The notes below the pieces were generated by a model, which saw only the letters and a list, made by a program, of their open reading frames with translations, did not search any database and was not told the origin of the DNA. A stretch of 36,848 nt of DNA from Fluviicola sp. (lineage in GTDB: Bacteria > Bacteroidota > Bacteroidia > Flavobacteriales_D > Crocinitomicaceae), in the NCBI GenBank assembly GCA_002733985.1, contig NVXP01000044.1:1-36848 (forward strand), given 5' to 3'. Position 1 is the first letter of the stretch, and each line of letters starts with the position of its first letter. Below are positions 24,650 to 31,721 of the stretch, one piece after another. The position numbers and the translations under genes are program-made.

Positions 24650-26962
24650 AGGGGAATTGTCCATTTCAAAAACAATCCGTCCTCCATTCATAATATCATC
24701 GTGCATTAACGTGGTGCCTTTTATTCTTTTCCCATTTACTGAAACACTCTTGACATAGATGTTTTCTTTGCTTTGGTTATTTGCTAGGATCGTCAACGTT
24801 TTTCCGTTATTCAAATGAATAATTGCTTCTTTCACCAAGGGACTTCCCAAGGCATAACTTGGAGAACCCGGTGTTACAGGGTAGAAGCCTAAAGCACTAA
24901 AAACATACCACGCACTCATTTGGCCAGCGTCATCATTTCCACATAAACCTTCAACAGTAGGAGCGTACATTGAATTCATTATCATTCGAACACGTTCTTG
25001 GGTTTTTTCAGGATGCCCCGTCCAATTGTATAAATAGGGAATATGATGACCCGGTTCATTTCCATGAACATAATTCCCAATAATCCCGTCACGGGTAATG
25101 TCCTCATGTTGTGCAATGTATTTTTCGTCAATGTCCATTGTAAACAAAGAATCCAAATGCTGAGTTAAGCGTTCTTTTCCTCCCATCATTTTAACCATTT
25201 GATCAACATTCTGTGGAACGTACAATCCATAATTCCATGCATTTCCTTCAATAAATCCTTGTCCATGTGTATCCATTGGGTCAAAGTTTGAACGAAAATT
25301 CCCGTCAGATAATCGGGGTCTCATGTAACCACTTTTCGGATCGAAAACGTTTTTATAATATTCTGAACGTTCTGCAAACTCCTTATTAATTTTAGTATCA
25401 TCAACATGATTAGCCATTTGTGCTATACACCAGTCATTGTAAGCATATTCTAAGGTTATTGATACAGATGAGTGATTTTTGTCGTCGGGAACATATTTGA
25501 AATCAATATAATCTCCCAAGCCATCAAAATACCTCACATTGGCTGTGCTGACAGAAGCTCTTAACGCTCGGTCACGGTCAAAATCACCTACGTCTTTGGC
25601 CATGGCGTCAGCAATAACAGAGGTCGCATGATAGCCAATCATACACCAGTTTTCGTTGGCATAGTGGCTCCAAATTGGAAGCATACCATGAACACTTTGG
25701 TCCTGATGCGCCAACATCGATTTGATCATATCGTTGTTGCGGTCTGGTTGAGTAATATTGAATAATGGGTGCAAGGCTCTATAAGTGTCCCAAAGAGAGA
25801 AAACTGTATAGTTTGTGAAGCCATCAGATGTATGAATGTTTTGATCCAATCCCCTGTACTGACCATCTACGTCTTCATATAAGATTGGCGACAAATTCGT
25901 GTGGTATAGAGCAGTATAGAAATTTATTTTATCTCCTTCATTGATCGTCGTAACTTCTATTTTAGAAAGTTCATCGTTCCATTTTTTCTTGGTTTCCTCT
26001 CTTGTTTTATTGAAGTCCCAGTGAGGAATTTCAGCTTTTAAATTCTTCAAAGCTCCAGCGGAACTTACAGAAGATAGTGCGAATTTTATGTTGATTTTTT
26101 CACCTTCCTCAGTGTCAAAGTTGAAATAGGCTCGGATGTCTTTACCTGCCATCTCTGGGAAATTTTCTTCTTGATTAAAACGTCTGTAAAAGCCATCGTA
26201 TTTTATTTCATCGTATTTCTTATGACCATAACTTTTAAAGGGCTTTGAAAAATGCATGGCAAAAAACACTTTTTTATCTCTTGCCCAGCCTTTTGTTTGT
26301 CTGTATCCAGTAATTAATGAATCATTTTCTACCCGAATAAAGGTCCAAACATTTTTATTGTCATGGTGATACACATTGTAAAGCATGTCCAAAATGATAT
26401 GAGCATCATCCGACTTTGGAAAGGTATATTGGTGAAATCCAACGCGTTCACTGGCCGTAAGTTCAGCCTTTATTTTATAGCTGTCCAAATCAACTTTGTA
26501 ATAGCCCGGAGAAGCTTCTTCTGTTTTGTGCGAGAAAGTGGAATAAAATCCCTTATTCCCTTCTTTATTTTCAAGTGGTTCTAGTTCCAAGTCTCCCGTT
26601 GTTGGCATAACCAGAAAGTCCCCTAAATCAGAATGTCCAGTACCACTCAGGTTTGTATGTGCAAATCCAAGAATTGTCGAATCTTGATATTGATATCCAG
26701 CACAGTATTCATACGTTTTACTGTTATAGCTGCCATCTTCCTTAAACATGATTTCAAAATTCGTCTGCGGACTCAACTGTACCATTCCAAATGGGGCCGT
26801 AGCTCCTGGAAAGACATGTCCCATCTTACTTGTTCCAATGAATGGATTCACGAATTGCGTATAATCTTTTTCTGTTGATTGGTGGGCTGTCTCGTTCTTC
26901 GAAGTTTGTTTGCTACAAGAGATCAGAAGAGCTAAACCTAAGAATATTGCTGTGTTTTTCAT
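24644..26962 (-). CDS. GH92 alpha-mannosidase, lipoprotein
   Basis: The 772-residue protein has a lipoprotein signal (LISC, C16) and covers the full GH92 family: the N-terminal beta-sandwich begins VNPFIGTSKMGHVFPGATAPFGMVQLSP (split as VNPFIGT, about 37-43, and GATAPFGMVQLSP). The (alpha/alpha)6 catalytic part has SLWDTYRALHPL, the HGNEPGHHIPYLYNW block and GNDDAGQMSAWYVFSALGF, whose acidic residues belong to the conserved catalytic/calcium sites. GH92 enzymes are Ca-dependent exo-mannosidases, mostly alpha-1,2. No SusC/SusD genes are nearby, so it is not part of an obvious polysaccharide utilisation locus. The linkage specificity is inferred from the family only. Confidence 0.93.
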   Translation of the reverse strand: MKNTAIFLGLALLISCSKQTSKNETAHQSTEKDYTQFVNPFIGTSKMGHVFPGATAPFGMVQLSPQTNFEIMFKEDGSYNSKTYEYCAGYQYQDSTILGFAHTNLSGTGHSDLGDFLVMPTTGDLELEPLENKEGNKGFYSTFSHKTEEASPGYYKVDLDSYKIKAELTASERVGFHQYTFPKSDDAHIILDMLYNVYHHDNKNVWTFIRVENDSLITGYRQTKGWARDKKVFFAMHFSKPFKSYGHKKYDEIKYDGFYRRFNQEENFPEMAGKDIRAYFNFDTEEGEKINIKFALSSVSSAGALKNLKAEIPHWDFNKTREETKKKWNDELSKIEVTTINEGDKINFYTALYHTNLSPILYEDVDGQYRGLDQNIHTSDGFTNYTVFSLWDTYRALHPLFNITQPDRNNDMIKSMLAHQDQSVHGMLPIWSHYANENWCMIGYHATSVIADAMAKDVGDFDRDRALRASVSTANVRYFDGLGDYIDFKYVPDDKNHSSVSITLEYAYNDWCIAQMANHVDDTKINKEFAERSEYYKNVFDPKSGYMRPRLSDGNFRSNFDPMDTHGQGFIEGNAWNYGLYVPQNVDQMVKMMGGKERLTQHLDSLFTMDIDEKYIAQHEDITRDGIIGNYVHGNEPGHHIPYLYNWTGHPEKTQERVRMIMNSMYAPTVEGLCGNDDAGQMSAWYVFSALGFYPVTPGSPSYALGSPLVKEAIIHLNNGKTLTILANNQSKENIYVKSVSVNGKRIKGTTLMHDDIMNGGRIVFEMDNSPK

Positions 26963-27079
26963 GTTTTGTGGAATCGCGTAAACGTGGATGAAATTATATA
27001 TAATTCAACAACTACTTCTTCTGTAGAGGAAATGATGTCCTTTTATATGCTAAAATGGTCGTTTTTCTTGTCTTTTGTG

Positions 27080-27114
27080 TTGAGAGAATAGAATAAAATA
27101 AGGGTTTAATTTTG
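27080..27114 (+). promoter_or_regulatory. Promoter for the two beta-barrel genes
   Basis: TTG (27080-27082), a 24-nt spacer and TAATTTTG (27107-27114) resemble the Bacteroidota consensus, although the spacer is long. The -7 box lies within the left arm and loop start of the inverted repeat at 27100-27132. Confidence 0.38.
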
Positions 27115-27132
27115 CTGAAAAATTGAACCCTT
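27100..27132. promoter_or_regulatory. Long inverted repeat overlapping a promoter
   Basis: AAGGGTTTAATTTT (27100-27113) pairs with AAAATTGAACCCTT (27119-27132), 14 bp with one G-U type mismatch, around a 5-nt loop. It lies in the 222-bp gap between the divergent GH92 and beta-barrel genes, where no upstream gene needs a terminator. It could be an operator, or a leader hairpin of the barrel transcript. Confidence 0.55.
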
Positions 27133-27184
27133 ACAAGAAGTTGACTGTTTTTTCGTTTTATAAAGATCAACCAATCCTTTGAAA

Positions 27185-27799
27185 ATGAAAAATCTCCTCA
27201 TCCTTTTGGTGCTTTCACCTACTATATTGTTTTCTCAAGAACTTCAATTAAAGAATTCACGTAGTGGCATTCTCTCTCTTGGAGTGCGATCCACAGTAAG
27301 TGCGTTCAATGGTCATGAAGATGAATCTCCTGGCTTTGGTATAGGTGGTCAATTCCGATTGCAATTTGCAGATCGAGTTAACTCTGATTGGTTTGTTGAT
27401 TACATCACAAGTGATATTTCGAATGTGGCATCGCGAACAGATTATCACATTGGTTGGAGTGTTTTGTACTATTTGACGAAGGATCCTGCGACTCGTTTGA
27501 GGCCTTATTTGTTAGCAGGGCATTGTTTCGATTACACAATATTCCAAGATCATTCAAACGTGTTTTTACGAAAAGAACGCTTTAGTTCTGCTGTTCAGGT
27601 TGGGGGAGGAGTGCATTTCAATTTGACTCCAAGATTGGATCTTTCCTTTGTCACGCAGTACATGCTCCACCTTGGAAATGAAATTCACACTGAAGTTTCT
27701 AACGGTCACCTTGAATTCCAAGATGAAGAAGGCTCGAGCTTTGAAGGGCACCTTTTGTTTCACTTAAGTATTAACTACAAACTTGCTGATCTATGGTAA
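27185..27799 (+). CDS. Predicted outer-membrane beta-barrel protein
   Basis: Starting at the ATG at 27185, the 204-residue protein has a signal peptide (MKNLLILLVLSPTILFSQ). Alternating amphipathic strands with aromatic ends follow through the rest of the chain (FGIGGQFRLQF, DWFVDYITS, YHIGWSVLYYLT, LRPYLLAGHCF, FSSAVQVGGGVHF, LDLSFVTQYML, GHLLFHLSINYKL). It resembles OmpW/OmpA-type eight-stranded barrels found across Bacteroidota. The function is unknown. A TTG at 27179 would add two residues but is less plausible. The stop overlaps the start of the next gene by 7 nt, so the two are translationally coupled. Confidence 0.75.
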   Translation: MKNLLILLVLSPTILFSQELQLKNSRSGILSLGVRSTVSAFNGHEDESPGFGIGGQFRLQFADRVNSDWFVDYITSDISNVASRTDYHIGWSVLYYLTKDPATRLRPYLLAGHCFDYTIFQDHSNVFLRKERFSSAVQVGGGVHFNLTPRLDLSFVTQYMLHLGNEIHTEVSNGHLEFQDEEGSSFEGHLLFHLSINYKLADLW

Positions 27800-28350
27800 A
27801 TCGAATTCTTTGCGTGATGTTCATTTCAATTGGTCATTACACGTCAGCACAAGATCAATACATTCAACCTGGATTATTAGCTGCTTCGATCACCTATTCT
27901 CCATCAGTAATGTTGAATCATGCTGAAAGCAATTTCTATGTGACCGGATTTGCAGAATATTTCTTGGATGAACATTTCAGTTTTCGCAGTGATACATATT
28001 TGTTTTTGAATAGTCAGAATGAGAATGCCTTGATTAAGGACGGGGCACGATCTTATTTCGGAATTGCCTATCATTTGAATAAAGGGAATTGGGATGGGAG
28101 TATTGGTTTTCAACCTGGACTTACTATAATGAATAGGAAAGACTCTTTTCTTCATCCAAAAATTGAACCTTCAGCTGCGTTAAGGATAGGAACAACGTAT
28201 TATGTTTGGAAGTATTTTCACTTCTTTGCAAACTTGACGTACACGCGATCAAAATTAGCCGTGTTTGAGCGAGGTTCACTAGCAACAGATGAATTGATCC
28301 TTTCTGCGGGATTGGGTTTTCAAATTGCAACAAAAAGGAGCAAAAAATAA
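27793..28350 (+). CDS. Predicted outer-membrane beta-barrel protein, second of pair
   Basis: The 185-residue protein has a signal peptide (about 1-19, ending YTSAQ) and repeated beta strands (GLLAASITYSP, NFYVTGFAEYFL, FSFRSDTYLFL, SYFGIAYHL, WDGSIGFQPGLTIM, PSAALRIGTTYYVW, FHFFANLTYTR, LILSAGLGFQI). It looks like another small outer-membrane barrel, different in sequence from its upstream partner. Overlapping frames suggest that the two are made together and perhaps work together. No known family is recognised with confidence. Confidence 0.7.
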   Translation: MVNRILCVMFISIGHYTSAQDQYIQPGLLAASITYSPSVMLNHAESNFYVTGFAEYFLDEHFSFRSDTYLFLNSQNENALIKDGARSYFGIAYHLNKGNWDGSIGFQPGLTIMNRKDSFLHPKIEPSAALRIGTTYYVWKYFHFFANLTYTRSKLAVFERGSLATDELILSAGLGFQIATKRSKK

Positions 28351-28394
28351 CCGACGCCAAATGACGCCGGCTATGGAATAGATTTATTTACGTA

Positions 28395-28826
28395 TTACAA
28401 CAATTTTCCATCATTAAGGAAAATCGTTTTTTCCATGTTGATATAGTCGTTGATAGTAGCTTCAAACTTAATTTTATCGCCTTCCTTTAAAGATTTGGTT
28501 TTTTCAATTTCGTCTCCAATGAACATTACGTTGACACCGTATTTGGCATATGGCTTGTCACCTTCTAGGTTAATAAATTTTATCTCAAACCCAGTAACAT
28601 CGTTTCGTACTATATTAGTCACGTCTTCAATGGTTCCTTCCATTTTGATTGTTTGACCGTCTAAGTCTGTGTTGCCGAAATCTTTCATGCTGTATCCGCT
28701 TGTGTATTCGTCATGAAATTCTTTTGGAGAATAAACTTTATTTGGATCAACTTCTCCTCCTCCACAGCTAGTAAGGAAAAGTGTTGAAAAAAGAGCGATA
28801 ATGATTAAAAATGGTGTTGTTTTCAT
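28395..28826 (-). CDS. Small OB-fold-like lipoprotein
   Basis: From the ATG at 28826 this is a 143-residue protein with a textbook lipoprotein signal (FLTSC, C21, then GGG). The mature part has the strand pattern of a small OB-fold (IKMEGTIEDV, GFEIKFINL, YGVNVMFIG, EGDKIKFEATINDYI, MEKTIFLNDGKLL), similar to the tRNA_anti-like/OB-fold putative lipoproteins of Bacteroidota. The ligand is unknown. The frame stays open 33 codons upstream to 28925, but that extension would bury the signal peptide. A -7 box also lies upstream of 28826. Confidence 0.72.
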   Translation of the reverse strand: MKTTPFLIIIALFSTLFLTSCGGGEVDPNKVYSPKEFHDEYTSGYSMKDFGNTDLDGQTIKMEGTIEDVTNIVRNDVTGFEIKFINLEGDKPYAKYGVNVMFIGDEIEKTKSLKEGDKIKFEATINDYINMEKTIFLNDGKLL

Positions 28827-28850
28827 TGTTTTTTTGTTAGTTATTATCGG

Positions 28851-28858
28851 CAAATGTA
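28851..28858 (-). promoter_or_regulatory. -7 promoter element of the OB-fold lipoprotein
   Basis: On the minus strand TACATTTG (28858-28851) matches TAnnTTTG, 24 nt before the ATG at 28826. No good -33 element was seen at the usual distance. Confidence 0.33.
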
Positions 28859-28952
28859 GAGACAGAAAACTTCCTTTTTTGGGGAGATGCGTGAACGTTG
28901 AACATTTATGAGTAAACGCCAGCATTCAATGTGTTTTCGCAAATGCACTTAA

Positions 28953-29708
28953 CTAAATACTGCTCAAATGGTCTAGAAACAACTCACGTTTTCGAATGGA
29001 AAGAGGTACGGTACTGAGATCGTTCATTATTATTGCTCCTCCTTCGCGTTTATCGAAACGCAAAAAATGAGTCATATTTATCATGTGCGATTTGTGCGAT
29101 CGGAAGAAGTTGTTATCCAACAATATTGATGCGAATTCTTTTAACGTTTTTGAGACCAGAATTTTCTCACCGTTTGTTAAATAGAATGTTGTGTAGTTCG
29201 AACTTGCTTCGCAGCGAATAATATTTTTTATAGTTACAATCTGAATGAATTCGGAAGTACGAAGGACAATTTTCTTCGGTTCTTTTGAGATCATATTTCT
29301 CTTTAAAACATTTATCTGTTCGATGAGAAATTTATTTTGAGAAATAGATTGTTGATTGATTCGCTGGAAAGTCTGAATCAGATCTTCAGGAGATACTGGT
29401 TTGAGTAAAAAATCGATAGCACTTGCTTTAATAGACTGAAGGGCATACCCAGAGTGTGAAGTTACAATGACAAGGTGAAAATCATGATTTACAATTTGTT
29501 GTAATAGTTCGAAACCAGTTCTTTCTTTATCAAGTTCGATGTCGAGCATTAGAATGTCAACGTCTCCATTAGTGAGCAATTCAATTCCTGAGTCAAAGGT
29601 GTTTGCAACTTTAACGGATGATACATATTCCTTACAGAAACGAATGAGTAATTTTTTTAATAGCTCACCAAGATCAACTTCATTTTCTATGATTACAATA
29701 TTATACAT
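28953..29708 (-). CDS. LytTR-family response regulator
   Basis: The 251-residue protein has a receiver domain (about 1-120) with phospho-acceptor D56 (MLDIELD), acidic residues E8/E10 in place of the usual Asp-Asp/Glu pair, T83 and K103 (LLKPVSPEDL). A LytTR DNA-binding domain follows (about 145-250; IIRCEASSNYTTFYL, FFRSHKSHMINMTHFLRF, VPLSIRKRELF). Activators of this class bind direct repeats upstream of targets, often exopolysaccharide or envelope genes. Its gene starts 3 nt after the sensor kinase gene, so the two form a two-component system. The targets are unknown. Confidence 0.93.
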   Translation of the reverse strand: MYNIVIIENEVDLGELLKKLLIRFCKEYVSSVKVANTFDSGIELLTNGDVDILMLDIELDKERTGFELLQQIVNHDFHLVIVTSHSGYALQSIKASAIDFLLKPVSPEDLIQTFQRINQQSISQNKFLIEQINVLKRNMISKEPKKIVLRTSEFIQIVTIKNIIRCEASSNYTTFYLTNGEKILVSKTLKEFASILLDNNFFRSHKSHMINMTHFLRFDKREGGAIIMNDLSTVPLSIRKRELFLDHLSSI

Positions 29709-29711
29709 GGA

Positions 29712-31589
29712 TTAATTTTTGTGTACAAACTTCAATGAAACGGTAGTTCCTTGATCATTAGATTGCTGATTCAATATATTCAAGCTAATATTTATCTTCT
29801 TACTTCTCTTGATGTTTTCGATTCTCTCTTGAGTTATTTGAATAGCATGTGATCGGTGTTCCTTTTTCTTTTGTAAATCTTGCAGGTTAAATCCGGGCCC
29901 GCTATCGGTTATTTGCATCAGCAATCCATCTGAATTATTTTTAATTTCGATCAGTATGAAACCTTTTTCTTCAAAAGCTTCAATGCCATGAATTATTGAA
30001 TTTTCAATATGCGGTTGAAGTAACATCGGTGGAATTTCTATTTCTTCCAAAGAAATAGTAGGGTCAATCTTGATCTCATAATTCAACTTGTCTTTTAATC
30101 GCATTTTATGAAGCCAAAGAAAATTGTCCATTAAGTCGATTTCTTGTTGCAGATCAATTGTTTCCTGTCTGGAACTGTCTAGAATGTGTCGCATCAACTT
30201 AGAGAATTTTGAAATATAGATGTATCCATCTTCTATTTCGTTCGACAAAATGTAGCTTCCTATTGTTGAAAGTGAATTGAAAATAAAATGTGGATTCATC
30301 TGTGTCCGAAGTAAGGTCTGTTCAGCCTTCAACATGTTCATTTCTGCTTTTTCACGTTTACGTTTTAAGTACAAAATTATGAAACCAGCTATTAGGATTA
30401 AGAGTAAGCTAATTCCAATGAAGAAGTAGGTTCTCAGTCTTGATAGCCTCTGATTTAGCGTTATTTCTTCTTGTAATTGATCATTGTTTCTGAGAATTTC
30501 TTGAGTCTCATACTTAACTTCAATGTCTTTGATTGCTTCGGCTTTCGATTCGCTAAACCTACTGTGCATAACGCTATCGTATAGTGCAATGTAGTGCATA
30601 CTGGAATCGCTGTTAATTGAAGCGTAGGAAATGGCCAAGTGTTTATAAATGTCATTCGACTTTTTGAATTGTTTGTGCCGATTCATGTGCTTCTCTGCAA
30701 TGGTCAGATAGTAAATGGCAGAATCCAAATCTCCTTTTTTGACACATTGTATGCCTTTCATAAACCGACTCAATAATATCCCGTAGCTACTTTTAAGCTC
30801 TTGGCTATTCCGCAAAATTTTGTTCAAATAATGTTCCGTCGAATCAGTGTTATAAAAGCCGGATTCCTTATCGCTGTATATGTTGGTGAGATTGTAGGCC
30901 GCGATTATTATTGATTCTGATCTCTTCAGGGCAGTGTTTATTTTGTAAGCTTGAGTGTGATATTTTATTGTCTTGTCGAAATTTTTAAGCTGATAGTAGC
31001 AGTTTCCTAATTGAGAAAAACCATTAGCAATGTAAACTGAGTCACGACGGGTTAAAGTGTCATTATTGGTAGATAGCTTAATTATTTTTCTTGAGTACAG
31101 TAGAGCATTTTTGTAATCTCCCATATCGCTGTACGACGCATTAATGATACTCAAAGCAATTCTTTCGTCTCGGTTTAGTTTTCTTAAGACGTCTAATTCT
31201 TTAAAGCCATAGTAAATGGAAGAATCATAATTCCCAATAGAGAAGTGAACGGTACTTAGTGAGTGATGACTCATGGCGATGTCGGCGTCAGGAGTTTTTG
31301 ATGCTAAGTTTAAACTTTTCCAGCCATAGAGTAGAGCTGAATCTAACATTCCCTGCTTTCTGAAAATACTCGCTTTATCTCCGTATCTAAAGGAAAGTCT
31401 TTTTGGGGAATTCACTTCATTTTCCAAAAGTTGGATAGAACGATTACACCAATACTGTGCAGAGTCATAGTCCGATAGATAGTGTCTTACAAAGTTGTTC
31501 TCAAATTCTTTTTCCTGTTGTGCGAAGTCATTTTGTCCAAATGAGAAGAGGGAACCAAAACATAGAATCAACAGAAATATCGTGCGCAT
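29712..31589 (-). CDS. TPR-containing sensor histidine kinase (LytS/HisKA_5-like)
   Basis: The 625-residue protein has a signal sequence (about 1-18) and a periplasmic TPR solenoid (about 20-350) with repeats such as NGFSQLGNCYYQLKNFDKTI and YGWKSLNLASKTP. A coiled segment, one transmembrane helix (about 388-409) and a cytoplasmic kinase core follow. The kinase has the family motif QMNPHFIFNSL with phospho-acceptor H434 and a short HATPase (NSIIHGIE, ITDSGPGF). The TPR region probably senses protein or peptide partners in the periplasm, but the signal is unknown. It is co-transcribed with the LytTR regulator 3 nt downstream. Confidence 0.92.
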   Translation of the reverse strand: MRTIFLLILCFGSLFSFGQNDFAQQEKEFENNFVRHYLSDYDSAQYWCNRSIQLLENEVNSPKRLSFRYGDKASIFRKQGMLDSALLYGWKSLNLASKTPDADIAMSHHSLSTVHFSIGNYDSSIYYGFKELDVLRKLNRDERIALSIINASYSDMGDYKNALLYSRKIIKLSTNNDTLTRRDSVYIANGFSQLGNCYYQLKNFDKTIKYHTQAYKINTALKRSESIIIAAYNLTNIYSDKESGFYNTDSTEHYLNKILRNSQELKSSYGILLSRFMKGIQCVKKGDLDSAIYYLTIAEKHMNRHKQFKKSNDIYKHLAISYASINSDSSMHYIALYDSVMHSRFSESKAEAIKDIEVKYETQEILRNNDQLQEEITLNQRLSRLRTYFFIGISLLLILIAGFIILYLKRKREKAEMNMLKAEQTLLRTQMNPHFIFNSLSTIGSYILSNEIEDGYIYISKFSKLMRHILDSSRQETIDLQQEIDLMDNFLWLHKMRLKDKLNYEIKIDPTISLEEIEIPPMLLQPHIENSIIHGIEAFEEKGFILIEIKNNSDGLLMQITDSGPGFNLQDLQKKKEHRSHAIQITQERIENIKRSKKINISLNILNQQSNDQGTTVSLKFVHKN

Positions 31590-31721
31590 GGATTGAGTTT
31601 TTTGTAAAGATCAAACGAAAGTCGATTGCTTGAATAATGGATACTACTGTGTTTAGTAATGACAATGATTAATGTCCAATTTTATTCTAAGTTGGATAAT
31701 AAAGGACTAATAAGATCGAGT

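Noticed and set aside
27179-27184. TTG start two codons before the first beta-barrel ATG
   Set aside because: An ATG with an immediate signal peptide is available at 27185. The difference is only two residues.
24644-28350. Polysaccharide utilisation locus around the GH92 gene
   Set aside because: No SusC/SusD pair, no sugar transporter and no hybrid or ECF-sigma regulator is adjacent. The barrels are small and not TonB-dependent receptors.
28351-28394. GC-rich GACGCC repeats between the second barrel and the lipoprotein as a terminator
   Set aside because: The two GACGCC copies are direct, not inverted, and only a 3-bp CCG/CGG pairing is possible with no T-run.
28827-28925. 33-codon N-terminal extension of the OB-fold lipoprotein
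   Set aside because: It would place the clear lipoprotein signal in the middle of the chain, and a -7 box lies inside the extension.
31672-31698. Hairpin TCCAA...TTGGA downstream of ftsK
   Set aside because: The stem is only 5-6 bp with a 12-nt A/T-rich loop, and no clear T-tract follows.
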